From Cellulophaga sp. HaHaR_3_176 (lineage in GTDB: Bacteria > Bacteroidota > Bacteroidia > Flavobacteriales > Flavobacteriaceae): DNA of 64,000 bases. The position numbers and the translations under genes were made by a program. Positions 20,301 through 27,211 of this stretch are shown piece by piece. Where the stretch lies: positions 2,444,001 to 2,508,000 of the forward strand of contig NZ_CP058990.1 in the NCBI RefSeq assembly GCF_019021925.1. Direction: 5' to 3'. The notes beneath the pieces were generated by a model. It was not told the DNA's origin, did not search any database, and worked only from the letters and a program-made list of their open reading frames with translations. The first letter of the stretch is position 1. Every line of letters begins with the position of its first letter.

Positions 20301-20396
20301 GCAGGAGATTTTAGTAATGGCATAACAACTATACAAAGTATGTATGCTCCTGAATTTAGTAGCCACAGTGAAGGAGTTCGTGTTACTATCGAATAA
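14340..20396 (+). CDS. Alpha-2-macroglobulin family protein with intact thioester motif
   Basis: A giant exported protein (2018 aa from the ATG at 14340). A signal peptide MKKATLVLSLILFSQFMNAQ is present without a lipobox Cys. MG domains occupy the middle (RSIYRPGQPLYFKGIAIAES is the MG2-type macroglobulin signature). A Ser/Met/Glu-rich bait-like region lies just before TEPSFDTITIRKNLQENAFF, and the thioester motif is CNEQ (Cys near residue 1474) in YPYECNEQTFSRY. Such proteins trap proteases covalently and are thought to guard the periplasm. The ATG at 14319 would place seven residues before the signal peptide, so 14340 is preferred. The usual pbpC partner is not adjacent. Confidence 0.92.
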   Translation: MKKATLVLSLILFSQFMNAQDDKEVYSDLWAQVQKLENESLTKSALKIVSSIADKAKKENNSPQIVKALLYSSKYALTLEENAQLKIIEDFKAEISKAEFPTKNVLDSYLANLYWKFFQQHSYQFYNRTKTEEKVDETDFRTWDLTTIFNEISIHFNASLENTTELQKVKISDFDVILNQYTNSEKHRPTLFDVLAHTALSFYKTNENSITRPADKFEINNTEMLCEGYEFTKQNIDTTDKTSLQSKALEIYKELLKFHANDVDIEAYTVIDIERLNFINDNATFSNKEIHFVEILKNSAERIKKDENAALYLYEIAQKYQHWGNTYVPKTNEEHRWKHKEALEICESVFNLYPNSIGAKKCINLKAGILGQRVTITNEKYVPINKPSRLLVNYKNLDNLNFSVYKSSPNELKKLEDIYDDEKEIEFIKKLKVAKTWNANLKDEKDYQLHTIEVLVPELENGFYIIVATSSEATENSYEYSSFQVTNTVLVESQDSETHTFQAIDRTTGKPLADAKIQLKYKINYDKKFFTKTFITTEKGFVEIKKIDKSWTDVSAKIAYNGDTAFYGDYYINTNYSRNENNYTNYSSFLFTDRSIYRPGQPLYFKGIAIAESNEETRVKAQTNVTVSLLDANYQVVKKLDFKTNEYGSYTGEFIIPNTGLTGAYQLQVSSNEINLNGRTSFSVEEYKRPKFEASFTPVTETYKVNDIITVVGQAKAYAGSLITDAKVTYKVSRIVHYPRWYYWYRPYFNSTPQEITNGETVTDSSGNFKLDFKAIPDTNTSPENLPTFSYEVTADITDVNGETHSTSTIVNVGYHSLTASISIPTKIDKYANDNKISIHTSNLNGQFVASKGTLKIYKLKAPTSVLRNRPWVAPDYDSFGKDKFKELFPNEAYANEDDSSKWDKGKLAYETAFDTGKEKEFSLPNLKKWLSGNYIVEIETKDKFGQTVQDKAETALFSEKDKSLADNQLFDVTTDKSSYKIGDEAKVKFSSAAKDLTITVSIEKNHEIIDTKIIHLSNNSKTITLPVQESDLGGFVLTYSFSAYNSFNYGSVAVSVPYPTTDLEIETVTFRDKLQPGTDETWTFKIKGAKGEKVAAELLASMYDASLDAFKGHSWYFNPLYKQLYYSSRYSNANNCFGTTNFSNYLRFDSTTVSVYQNYDSFNWFNFNFDNYRVSRTRKMYKKTGVMSVESMEMEDSAEVSMELEAPMALASSSSEMKKEKDSLTNKPEEKSTEPSFDTITIRKNLQENAFFFPQLLTDKEGSVSFNFTTPEALTKWKLQLLAHTKNAESATTTLQTVTQKELMVTPNAPRFLREGDKIIISTKIANLTDKVLKGQAKLVLTDAVTGIDITSKLTNVIQKEFSVDSVGNTQVSWSLTIPENLQAVQYKVLAKAGDFSDGEQNVLPVLTNRMLVTESLPMWVRSNQTKTFSLDKLKNNNSTTLSNHKLTLEITSNPAWYAVQALPYLMEYPYECNEQTFSRYYANALASHIATSNPRIQEVFDQWANSDALLSNLEKNEELKLLIIQETPWLRDAQSETEQKKRIALLFNMNKMKSEQATALRKLEQNQMSSGAWSWFAGGRENRYITQHIVTGLGHLNKLTSSSESGLESSQKKMINNAISYLDNAFVAEYNYMKKHTKNINNDHLSYTQIHYLYMRSFYKDVKTSKKVNTITDYYKGQIQKYWKSRNLYSKGMLALIMNRMDDAKTAEKIIHALEENSITNDELGMYWKENTNSWYWYQAPIETQSLLIEAFSEIQNDVETVDNLKIWLLKNKQTNQWKTTKATTEAVYALLLQGSDWLSLTDAVTVLVGGEKIDSTKLEDVRAEAGTGYYKTSWDTKEITPKMADVQISKKGNGIAWGAMYWQYFEDLDKITSAETPLKLKKKLFLKKNTNTGEELAEITEKTVLKVGDLVRVRIELRADRDMEFVHMKDMRAAGFEPINVISSYKWQDGLGYYESTKDASTNFFFDYLSKGVYVFEYDLRVNNAGDFSNGITTIQSMYAPEFSSHSEGVRVTIE

Positions 20397-20469
20397 TTTA
20401 TAAAAGACATACTTTTTAAACTAATTGAAAGTAACCGTTTACTCAACAAGTATTAGATTTAGCTAATTC

Positions 20470-20522
20470 GTGGTTTTTATTACCGCTCTATACACCTAGT
20501 TTAGAGGTATAATAAAAACCAC
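20470..20522. other. Long inverted repeat just before the start codon at 20528
   Basis: Arms 20470-20490 and 20502-20522 pair over 13 bp without error (GTGGTTTTTATTA and complement), then three mismatched positions, then five more pairs around an 11-nt loop. It ends 5 bp before the ATG of the next gene and 74 bp after the macroglobulin stop. There is no T-run on the 3' side, so it is a poor terminator; a structured leader or a protein-binding site are alternatives. Confidence 0.7.
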
Positions 20523-20527
20523 AAATT

Positions 20528-21256
20528 ATGAAAAACACAATAAAAATTTCAGTAAAAAAACCATGTTCAGAAAAATTTAGTAATTTTAGTAAAACTGAAA
20601 AAGGAGGCTTTTGCGCTTCTTGTGAAAAAGAAGTTGTCGATTTTACAAATATGCCTCAGACGGAAGTATTAAAACATTTATGTGAGAGTGAAAATGGAAT
20701 TTGCGGTAAATTCAACACATCACAGCTAGGCGAGTTTAAACACTATTCAACCCCATCAACTATGACAAACTATATATCTAAGGGAATTGGAGCCATGAGT
20801 TTTTCACTACTTTCTTTATGTGCCATGAATACAATGGAAGCTCAAGAAGCAAACGCAAACATTCATCTTCAAACTGATCTTGTAATGGGAAAATCTTCTT
20901 ATTCAAATACCATTAACCAAGATGCTACATACCAAGTAAAAGGTGTTGTTATCGACGAAACAAACTCACCTCTTCCTGGCGTATCTGTCGTTTTAAAAGG
21001 GACTACTGATGGTGTTGTTACCGATATAGATGGTAAATTTGAATTCATGAAACCTCTTAAAAAAGGAGATGAGTTAGTTTTTAGCTATATCGGATACCAG
21101 ACTATAAAACACACCGTAACAAATAACAAAGCAGATAATTTAAATATTGCTATTACTTTTAATGCTGAGCAAATAGAGCTTATGGGCGAAATTGCAATAG
21201 AAGGTGTTTATAAGCCAAAAAGAAACTTAGTTCAGAAAATAGGAGATATATTTTAA
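20528..21256 (+). CDS. Carboxypeptidase-regulatory-like domain protein with Cys-rich N-terminus
   Basis: A 242-aa protein. Residues 1-60 carry cysteine pairs (GFCASCEKE and CESENGICGKF), possibly a small metal-binding or redox knuckle. A hydrophobic stretch follows (GAMSFSLLSLCAM, about residues 88-105), which could be a membrane anchor. Residues 135-215 are a CarboxypepD_reg-like beta-sandwich (KGVVIDETNSPLPGVSVVLK, then DGKFEF and VFSYIGYQT), the domain also found at the N-terminus of SusC-type receptors. It is immediately upstream of the transglutaminase gene (3 bp). Confidence 0.8.
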   Translation: MKNTIKISVKKPCSEKFSNFSKTEKGGFCASCEKEVVDFTNMPQTEVLKHLCESENGICGKFNTSQLGEFKHYSTPSTMTNYISKGIGAMSFSLLSLCAMNTMEAQEANANIHLQTDLVMGKSSYSNTINQDATYQVKGVVIDETNSPLPGVSVVLKGTTDGVVTDIDGKFEFMKPLKKGDELVFSYIGYQTIKHTVTNNKADNLNIAITFNAEQIELMGEIAIEGVYKPKRNLVQKIGDIF

Positions 21257-21259
21257 CGG

Positions 21260-22270
21260 ATGAAATATGCCTTTATATTTTTACTAATCTTTATAAAAAT
21301 TGGTTATGCACAACAGTCAGATTTTAGCCATATTAATTTTCATAAAGCGGATAGTATTGCTCTAAATTTAAAAGGAGAAAGTTTAAAAAACTTACCCATA
21401 CTTAGTTATAAGTTAACTGCTGAGTTAACTACCGATACTGAAAAATTTAGAGCAATTTATTTGTGGGTTAGCACAAATATCGAAAATGATTACGAATCTT
21501 ATTTGAAGACAAAAAAGAAACGGAAAAAATTATCAAATGATAGAGTTGCTTTTTTAGAGTGGAATAATAATTTTACTCCAAAAGTTTTCGAAAGACTTGT
21601 AAATTATAAAAAAACAGCTTGCACTGGCTATGCTTATTTGGTACGTGAATTAGCTAATTTAGCTGATATTCATTGTCAAATAGTTGATGGTTTTGGAAGA
21701 ACAGCAACATTAAACCTAACAGAAAACAGTGAACCAAATCATTCTTGGAATGCTGTAAAACTAAATAACAAGTGGTATTTGTGCGATGCTACTTGGTCTG
21801 CTGGGTCTATTGTTTTAGAAGATAACCTTCCTAAATTTAAAAGTGATTATTTTGATGGCTATTTTTTAGCTGATCCTGATTTATTTTTAAAAAATCATTA
21901 TCCAATAAACACAAAGTGGGCATTAACAACTTTCACTCCTGAATTTAAAGATTTTATAGCAGGACCCGTAATTTATAAAGATGCTTTTAGTTTAAATATC
22001 ACACCTATTTCACCAAAAATGGAATTAGATATTTTTAGAGGAGAAACTATAGCTTTTAAATTAAATGCGCCTGACATAAAAGAAATTGATCACTTCAGCC
22101 TGCTATTAAATAATGGACATTCAAATAACAAAACTGAAGCAAAAATTACTGTAGATAACGATATTTATAATTTAGAATATTCTTTTTTAAGACCAGGGTT
22201 TTACAGTGTACATATATTATGGGAAGATAAAATTATAGCGACACATATCGTAAAAGTAAAAAGAAGATAA
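21260..22270 (+). CDS. Secreted transglutaminase-like (cysteine protease fold) protein
   Basis: A 336-aa protein with a signal peptide (MKYAFIFLLIFIKIGYAQ). The transglutaminase-core triad is visible: Cys in KTACTGYAYLVRELA, His in PNHSWNAVKL and Asp in WYLCDATWS. The C-terminal third is a beta-sandwich. In bacteria such domains act as peptidases or amidotransferases in the envelope. It is coupled to the carboxypeptidase-regulatory-domain gene; both follow the macroglobulin, so a shared envelope or protein-quality role is plausible but unproven. Confidence 0.85.
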   Translation: MKYAFIFLLIFIKIGYAQQSDFSHINFHKADSIALNLKGESLKNLPILSYKLTAELTTDTEKFRAIYLWVSTNIENDYESYLKTKKKRKKLSNDRVAFLEWNNNFTPKVFERLVNYKKTACTGYAYLVRELANLADIHCQIVDGFGRTATLNLTENSEPNHSWNAVKLNNKWYLCDATWSAGSIVLEDNLPKFKSDYFDGYFLADPDLFLKNHYPINTKWALTTFTPEFKDFIAGPVIYKDAFSLNITPISPKMELDIFRGETIAFKLNAPDIKEIDHFSLLLNNGHSNNKTEAKITVDNDIYNLEYSFLRPGFYSVHILWEDKIIATHIVKVKRR

Positions 22271-22326
22271 TTTATTCTTAGTTAGATATAAAAAATAAAG
22301 AGGCTACTTTTAAAAAATCTATACTT

Positions 22327-23460
22327 TCAATTCTTAATTATTGGTGTTAAATTAATCTCTGGTTTTGGAGGAATTCGCTTTGCTAAAAACAATATTTGCC
22401 CTAAATGGCTAGATTGGTGTTCCATAACATGAAACCAACAGTAATGGTTTGTCCAACCGTAACTTGGCTGAACTTCTTCAAACCATTTATCATCACGCTT
22501 TTTAAGCTCTTCAATTGTTTTTTCTCGCACCTCATTGTAAATATCAAGGTAATATTGCGCATCATGTCCCTTATACTTTTCTTGTGATGCTGTACTTAAA
22601 ATCAATGCCTTACCCCAAATTTTCTTTTCCTCTTCATTAAAATCTCTTCCTTCGAATGTAAATACTTGATAATATTTTTCAGCTGCAGCTAAATGCATTA
22701 TTAAAGCTCCTATTCTGTTTGCTTTTTCATCATGTAAATGATCTAATTCATAAATAGACATATCCTTAACTGTATACTCTACTCTATTTTTTAAATCCTC
22801 TAACATTGAAATCATTGCTCCGATTTGAGGAGATGCTCCTTCTACTCCACCAATAGTTTCAGGAACTGGAGGTTCAATACCAGCACCTACATACAGCAAT
22901 GACTTTTTACCATGGGCTGCATCTGTACTAGAACTAATTTCGTATTCTTTTATTTTCACTATATTCTCTTTTGATACCCCTTGACTCCATTTAGGAATAC
23001 CACTATAGCTTACAACATTTTCAAAACTTGAATTATTGATTTTAATTTGCTGCAAGACGCCATTATCATCTTCTATATACAGCTCAAATTTATCAAAGTA
23101 GAATTTACCATTACTAACACAAACACCTCCAAAATTTAATGTCTCTGAGTTTTCGTTAATTAATCCTTCTACTGTATATGACTTCCAGACATTAGACTTT
23201 ATAGGTCTATCTCCCATATTATCAAAAAAGCCCTGTTCTCCTCCCTCATCATCTACACGAGCCCAAACACCTGCCCAAGCATTATCGTCGCCCGTATCTA
23301 CTTTTACATGAGCTACGACTTTAAATTTCTTTTGTTTATTTGATGAAATTTCTAAAAACTGACTAAATGAAGTCCAATCTCCTGAAACTTCTTTAACATT
23401 TTGCGCATTTACAGAAAAACTAAAAAGCGTAACTAAAGCTATTACATACTTATATATCAT
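22327..23460 (-). CDS. Exported DinB-family protein with an N-terminal beta domain
   Basis: A 377-aa protein with a signal peptide (VTLFSFSVNAQ). Residues 25-160 look like a beta-sandwich (WAGVWARVDDEGG, YTVEGLINENSETLNFGG, FYFDKFELYIED) similar to carbohydrate-binding or galactose-binding folds. Residues about 215-365 are a DinB four-helix bundle with its metal histidines in LIMHLAAAEKYY and YCWFHVMEHQSSHLGQI. DinB proteins are normally cytosolic thiol or metal enzymes, so an exported form is unusual. It is the last gene of the kinase-regulator operon, 10 bp after the LytTR regulator. Confidence 0.82.
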   Translation of the reverse strand: MIYKYVIALVTLFSFSVNAQNVKEVSGDWTSFSQFLEISSNKQKKFKVVAHVKVDTGDDNAWAGVWARVDDEGGEQGFFDNMGDRPIKSNVWKSYTVEGLINENSETLNFGGVCVSNGKFYFDKFELYIEDDNGVLQQIKINNSSFENVVSYSGIPKWSQGVSKENIVKIKEYEISSSTDAAHGKKSLLYVGAGIEPPVPETIGGVEGASPQIGAMISMLEDLKNRVEYTVKDMSIYELDHLHDEKANRIGALIMHLAAAEKYYQVFTFEGRDFNEEEKKIWGKALILSTASQEKYKGHDAQYYLDIYNEVREKTIEELKKRDDKWFEEVQPSYGWTNHYCWFHVMEHQSSHLGQILFLAKRIPPKPEINLTPIIKN

Positions 23461-23470
23461 AATAATAAAT

Positions 23471-24202
23471 TTATAGACTCATTCTGTCTTTGAAAATGTA
23501 CGATTGTCGCCTTGAAACCTCTACCTCTTCACCATTATCCATCTTAAGTTTTAGCTTACCACTAAACCATGGAATAACATTTAAAATATGATTCATGTTA
23601 ATTATTTGTTGCCTGTTTACTCTAAAGAAATTTGCTTCAGGCAACTTTTCTTCGACCTGATTTAATGACTTATACAGCATAGGTTTTTGATCTTGAAAAT
23701 ACACACGAGAATAATTCCCAACAATTTCAATTAGTGAAATATCTCCTATTTTAACCAACCAACATTTTTCGCCATCTTTAATAAAAATTTGACTACTATC
23801 TACTAATCTTTCTATTGAAATTATAGTTTCTTCTGGCTTACTTTCTAGCTTTGTTTTAACTTTTTCAATGGCTTGACTAAACCGTTTATCATTTATTGGT
23901 TTTAATAAATAATCTAAGGCATTATACTCGAATGATTTTATAGCATACTCATCGAAAGCAGTTGTAAAAACAGTTATTGGTACTTCATCAAGCATTTCTA
24001 ACAACTCAAAACCATCCTTTTCGGGCATGTTTATATCTAACAATAATAAATCTGGTTTTGTTTTATTTATAAGTTCATAACCTTCATCAACGTTCTCAGC
24101 TTCTCCCACTAAATCAAGTTCTGGGTGCTGCTTTAGCAATTCTTTAATTTCGTTTCTAGCTAAACGAGAATCTTCAACAATAACTGTTTTTATTTTATTC
24201 AT
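23471..24202 (-). CDS. LytTR-family response regulator
   Basis: A 243-aa regulator with a receiver domain (acidic pair in VIVEDSRLARNE, phosphoacceptor Asp in LLLLDINMPEKDG, Thr/Ser in VFTTAFDEYA and Lys in YLLKPINDKRF) and a C-terminal LytTR DNA-binding domain (IVGNYSRVYF, FFRVNRQQIINMNHI, EVSRRQSYIFKDRM). LytTR proteins bind pairs of 9-bp direct repeats 12 bp apart; six such sites occur between 26530 and 32058, one of them upstream of this operon, so it most likely autoregulates and controls the ankyrin genes and the S9 peptidase. Its start overlaps the kinase gene by four bases. Confidence 0.95.
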   Translation of the reverse strand: MNKIKTVIVEDSRLARNEIKELLKQHPELDLVGEAENVDEGYELINKTKPDLLLLDINMPEKDGFELLEMLDEVPITVFTTAFDEYAIKSFEYNALDYLLKPINDKRFSQAIEKVKTKLESKPEETIISIERLVDSSQIFIKDGEKCWLVKIGDISLIEIVGNYSRVYFQDQKPMLYKSLNQVEEKLPEANFFRVNRQQIINMNHILNVIPWFSGKLKLKMDNGEEVEVSRRQSYIFKDRMSL

Positions 24203-25248
24203 GCTATGGGAATTTTAATACAAGCAACAACCTCTCCGCTTATTTCCTCTAAAGTAAATAATGCATTTTTACCGTACAATAAATACAACCGCTGCTCTAT
24301 ATTTTTTAGTCCTAATTTAGTTGACTCTTTATCAATACTCAAACTACCTGTATTAGATACTGTAATATTCAATTCTTTTTCTTCAACTTTTGTTATTAAT
24401 TTAATACTACCACCTTGTTTTAATTTTGATATTCCATGTTTTGCAGCATTTTCTACAAGCAATTGGACTACCATTGGAGGAATTTTTATGGTTTCTGATT
24501 CTGAATCAATCTTTTTGATATATGTAAGCCTATCCTCCATCTGAATTTTTGCCAACGCTATATAATTATCGACCATTTCAATTTCTTCACTTAAAGCAAT
24601 CGCATCAACTGTATTTTTAGATAATGCAAACTGTAACATTTCTGAAAGCTTAGTAATCATCTCTCTAGATTTAGTTACATCTTCTAACATTAAACCTCTA
24701 ATATTATTAAGGCTATTGAACATAAAATGTGGGTTTATTTGCCCTTTCAAAGTATTTAATTGTGCTTCTTTTAAAATAGAATTTAACTCTAATGTTTCTA
24801 ATCTATTTTTATTTGAGTTACTAATAAATTTTATCGAAAAATAAATTACTGACCACCCAAAAACTGTAAAAAAACTAGTTATACTTGCAACTATAAAAGA
24901 TCCATTTTCTTTTATTAAATTGATTTCTTCTTCTGTTTTATGGAAAAAAACATCATACAATTCATCTGAAGCTAAGCCTACTACAAAATAAGCTAAAGAA
25001 CAAATAATTAAGGCTATAAAAAGTTTATATATACTCTTATAATTAATAGCATCAATATTAAATTCTTTTTTTAAATATAACCTATAAATACTAGTTACTA
25101 TAATACCCAGTGCTGATGCTGTTATAAAAGAAAAAAATTTGAAAGTAATTGTTAAATTTGGGAGCATGAATAAGATAGAATTCATCATACTAAAGCCTAC
25201 AATCTGAAGCAGCCAAAATAATAACTCTCTATTTTTATTTAAATCCAT
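24199..25248 (-). CDS. LytS-type sensor histidine kinase (intact)
   Basis: A 349-aa kinase of the His_kinase (PF06580) type with about four N-terminal membrane helices. The phosphoacceptor box is QINPHFMFNSLNN, the N box is VENAAKHG and the G box is STKLGLKNIEQRL, all intact. I chose ATG 25248, two bases after the stop of the preceding gene; a GGAGGTGG sequence lies just before it and is an unusually good Shine-Dalgarno for this group. The in-frame ATG at 25296 lies inside the upstream gene. It pairs with the LytTR regulator that it overlaps by four bases. Confidence 0.92.
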   Translation of the reverse strand: MDLNKNRELLFWLLQIVGFSMMNSILFMLPNLTITFKFFSFITASALGIIVTSIYRLYLKKEFNIDAINYKSIYKLFIALIICSLAYFVVGLASDELYDVFFHKTEEEINLIKENGSFIVASITSFFTVFGWSVIYFSIKFISNSNKNRLETLELNSILKEAQLNTLKGQINPHFMFNSLNNIRGLMLEDVTKSREMITKLSEMLQFALSKNTVDAIALSEEIEMVDNYIALAKIQMEDRLTYIKKIDSESETIKIPPMVVQLLVENAAKHGISKLKQGGSIKLITKVEEKELNITVSNTGSLSIDKESTKLGLKNIEQRLYLLYGKNALFTLEEISGEVVACIKIPIA

Positions 25249-25250
25249 AT

Positions 25251-26333
25251 TTATTCCACCTCCGTTTTTAATGAATTTAATGGTAAAAGCACCCAAATTG
25301 TATTTTTATCAATTTCAAAATTACTCATATAAACAAACTCATTTACTCCAAATAACAATTTTAATCTTTGCTTTATTGTAGTTTCTAGAACTTGGCGGGG
25401 CTTACTAATTTCTGCTTTTCCATTATGGATTATACTGATTTTTAGACCATTTTCTCTTAACTCCGTTTGTAATTTTATTGTCCCATCTTGCTTTAAATTC
25501 AACACTCCAAAACGTGTTGCTAATTCTATTAAATTAGTAAGTAACATTGGCGGTATATTCAATTGCTCTGTTTCTTTTGCAATATCATAAGTAACTGTAA
25601 ATCTATTTTTACCTTCTATATTTAATATTAAAATATAGTTCTCCGCTATCTCTAAATCATCTTCTAGTTTAACTGAGTTTATATTATTCTTTGTTAAAGA
25701 ATATCTCAACATTTCTGATAAGGTTGTCAACATTGCTCGCGATTTAGTCACATCTTCTAACATTAACCCTTTAATATTATTTAAAGATGTAAATATAAAT
25801 TGTGGGTTAATATGACCTTTAAGTGTATTTAATTGTGCTTGTTTTACTTGATCTTTTAATTGCAAACGATCAATTCTCAATTTTAAAGATTTTTTTAATA
25901 ATTTAATGATATAAAAGAATACAGTCCACCCTCCAATAAGAATAAAATAAAAAACATACTTGCCATAACCACTTTTTGATGGTGAACTATTTTTAAAAGC
26001 ATCAATATCACCTATAAAATAACGAACTATTGAAGCTGTAAAATACCCAAAATAATAAGACAGCATTGGAATAATCGAAACAACAATTGCAATAGCCGCT
26101 AAAACTTTTAAAGCTGAATATATATTAAACTTTTCTAATGGAGCTATTTTATTGAGTACCCACCTTAATGCAGATGTAGATAGTATTCCAATAAACATGA
26201 TGGCCAGCTCAATTATTAAAACCTCAACAAGACTATCATCGGTACCGCCAACATAACCAATAAACATGGATAAGAAACCCCAGCCTATAAATTGTAAGAC
26301 CCAGAAAAGGTTTTTGCTTATTATTTTTTGCAT
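25251..26333 (-). CDS. Degenerate LytS-type sensor kinase (pseudokinase)
   Basis: A paralogue of the next kinase (QAQLNTLKG and SLNNIKGLMLEDVTKSR are shared), with about four membrane helices. All catalytic boxes are altered: the phosphoacceptor His is Gln (HINPQFIFTSLNN), the N box ENAAKHG reads ELATRFG and the G box Gly residues are lost (RQVLETTIKQRL). It should not autophosphorylate, but it could dimerise with the intact kinase as a ligand-sensing or regulatory subunit. The reading frame is otherwise undamaged, so this is a kept gene, not a relic. ATG 26333 is preferred because the membrane segment starts there; 26369 is an alternative. It heads the operon. Confidence 0.85.
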   Translation of the reverse strand: MQKIISKNLFWVLQFIGWGFLSMFIGYVGGTDDSLVEVLIIELAIMFIGILSTSALRWVLNKIAPLEKFNIYSALKVLAAIAIVVSIIPMLSYYFGYFTASIVRYFIGDIDAFKNSSPSKSGYGKYVFYFILIGGWTVFFYIIKLLKKSLKLRIDRLQLKDQVKQAQLNTLKGHINPQFIFTSLNNIKGLMLEDVTKSRAMLTTLSEMLRYSLTKNNINSVKLEDDLEIAENYILILNIEGKNRFTVTYDIAKETEQLNIPPMLLTNLIELATRFGVLNLKQDGTIKLQTELRENGLKISIIHNGKAEISKPRQVLETTIKQRLKLLFGVNEFVYMSNFEIDKNTIWVLLPLNSLKTEVE

Positions 26334-26488
26334 TAATAGATTATCTAATTTTAAAGTGTAATGCCCCAATTAATAGGTAGCTATATATTTATTTTTAAAG
26401 TAATATAACACTAATAATTGCCTCTATTAAAATTTTCACTAAAGATATCATATTGGTCGAATTTAAGCTGGTTGAATAATTTGTTATA

Positions 26489-26559
26489 TAAAAATACTTT
26501 TTGATGGCCTTTTTTAAAATGTATTTATGGCGAACGGTAAAATTGAATATGTGAACGGT
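26489..26559 (-). promoter_or_regulatory. LytTR operator and -7 element of the kinase-regulator operon
   Basis: On the minus strand two 9-mers, ACCGTTCAC and ACCGTTCGC, are separated by 12 bp (26530-26559). Both fit the published LytTR consensus [TA][AC][CA]GTTN[AG][TG] except at the last base. A TATTTTTA -7 element follows 33 bp further (26489-26496), the same distance as at the ankyrin and peptidase promoters. The leader to the start at 26333 would be about 150 nt. Confidence 0.75.
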
Positions 26560-26590
26560 AATATATAATTCATTTTACGTACTCTAAAAA

Positions 26591-26947
26591 TTAATGTGTT
26601 ATCTCCGATAGATATATACCAGCTTTCAAGCCAATTGAAACAGCAACTATTAAGAAGATAATTTTTCTTTTGACAAGAATGCTTTTTTCTTTTTTTGAAA
26701 TTAGATTACTTAAAACTTGAACTTTACCTGATTTATAAAATGTGAATGAATATCCATTCATTGCAGATAAATCAACCCCAGATATAACTTTATAATCCTC
26801 ATTTTCGATTTCAATATTGTGAACTGTCCCGAAAACCGAATACTTACTGGAAACCTTTTCACCTCCAACAATTATAGTCTCTTTTCCAAAAATTGAATTG
26901 TAAACTTCAATGCACGTGTTTTCTATTTTATAGTTTATATATTTCAT
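26591..26947 (-). CDS. Small membrane-anchored protein, paralogue of the gene at 32112
   Basis: A 118-aa protein: a beta-rich N-terminal domain (IENTCIEVYNSIFGKE, VGGEKVSSKYSVFG) and one C-terminal membrane helix (KIIFLIVAVSIGLKAGIYL). The 115-aa product of 32112-32459 has the same layout and matching key positions (IEDNKIEVFNSLMGKE, LNGAKVSEKFG). I do not recognise the family. It lies downstream of the last ankyrin copy and a DUF4177-like gene with no terminator between them, so it is probably part of that LytTR-controlled transcript. Confidence 0.75.
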   Translation of the reverse strand: MKYINYKIENTCIEVYNSIFGKETIIVGGEKVSSKYSVFGTVHNIEIENEDYKVISGVDLSAMNGYSFTFYKSGKVQVLSNLISKKEKSILVKRKIIFLIVAVSIGLKAGIYLSEITH

Positions 26948-26978
26948 AGCTTTTTAAAGTTTAGTTGTTTTCTATTAC

Positions 26979-27152
26979 TCATTTACAAAGCGTAACATAT
27001 GCTGTAGGCACGTACCATAAATTTGTACCAAATGATACCGTAACGATTTCGTACCCTTCAGCATTTTTTTCATTTATGAACTGTTCCACTTCTAAACGTA
27101 AAGTTTCACTAGACCAGCAATTACTTCTTTTTATAATCGTGTATTTTCTCAT
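26979..27152 (-). CDS. DUF4177-like small protein
   Basis: A 57-aa protein starting MRKYTIIKRSN at the ATG 27152. The arrangement of a short strand, a helix LRLEVEQFINEKNAEGYEIV and a final strand AYVTLCK matches DUF4177 proteins, which typically end in an aromatic-x-x-x-K strand. Function unknown. An overlapping plus-strand frame (26965-27195) has less natural composition. The gene lies 60 bp downstream of the first ankyrin copy on the same strand. Confidence 0.6.
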   Translation of the reverse strand: MRKYTIIKRSNCWSSETLRLEVEQFINEKNAEGYEIVTVSFGTNLWYVPTAYVTLCK

Positions 27153-27211
27153 ATTATTTACCTGTACTATTGAATTCATGTATTATAATAATTAAATAAG
27201 AAAAAGTATAC

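Noticed and set aside
26965..27195. Plus-strand frame of 76 codons
   Set aside because: It is the reverse of the DUF4177-like gene on the minus strand, which has a better start and a recognisable pattern.
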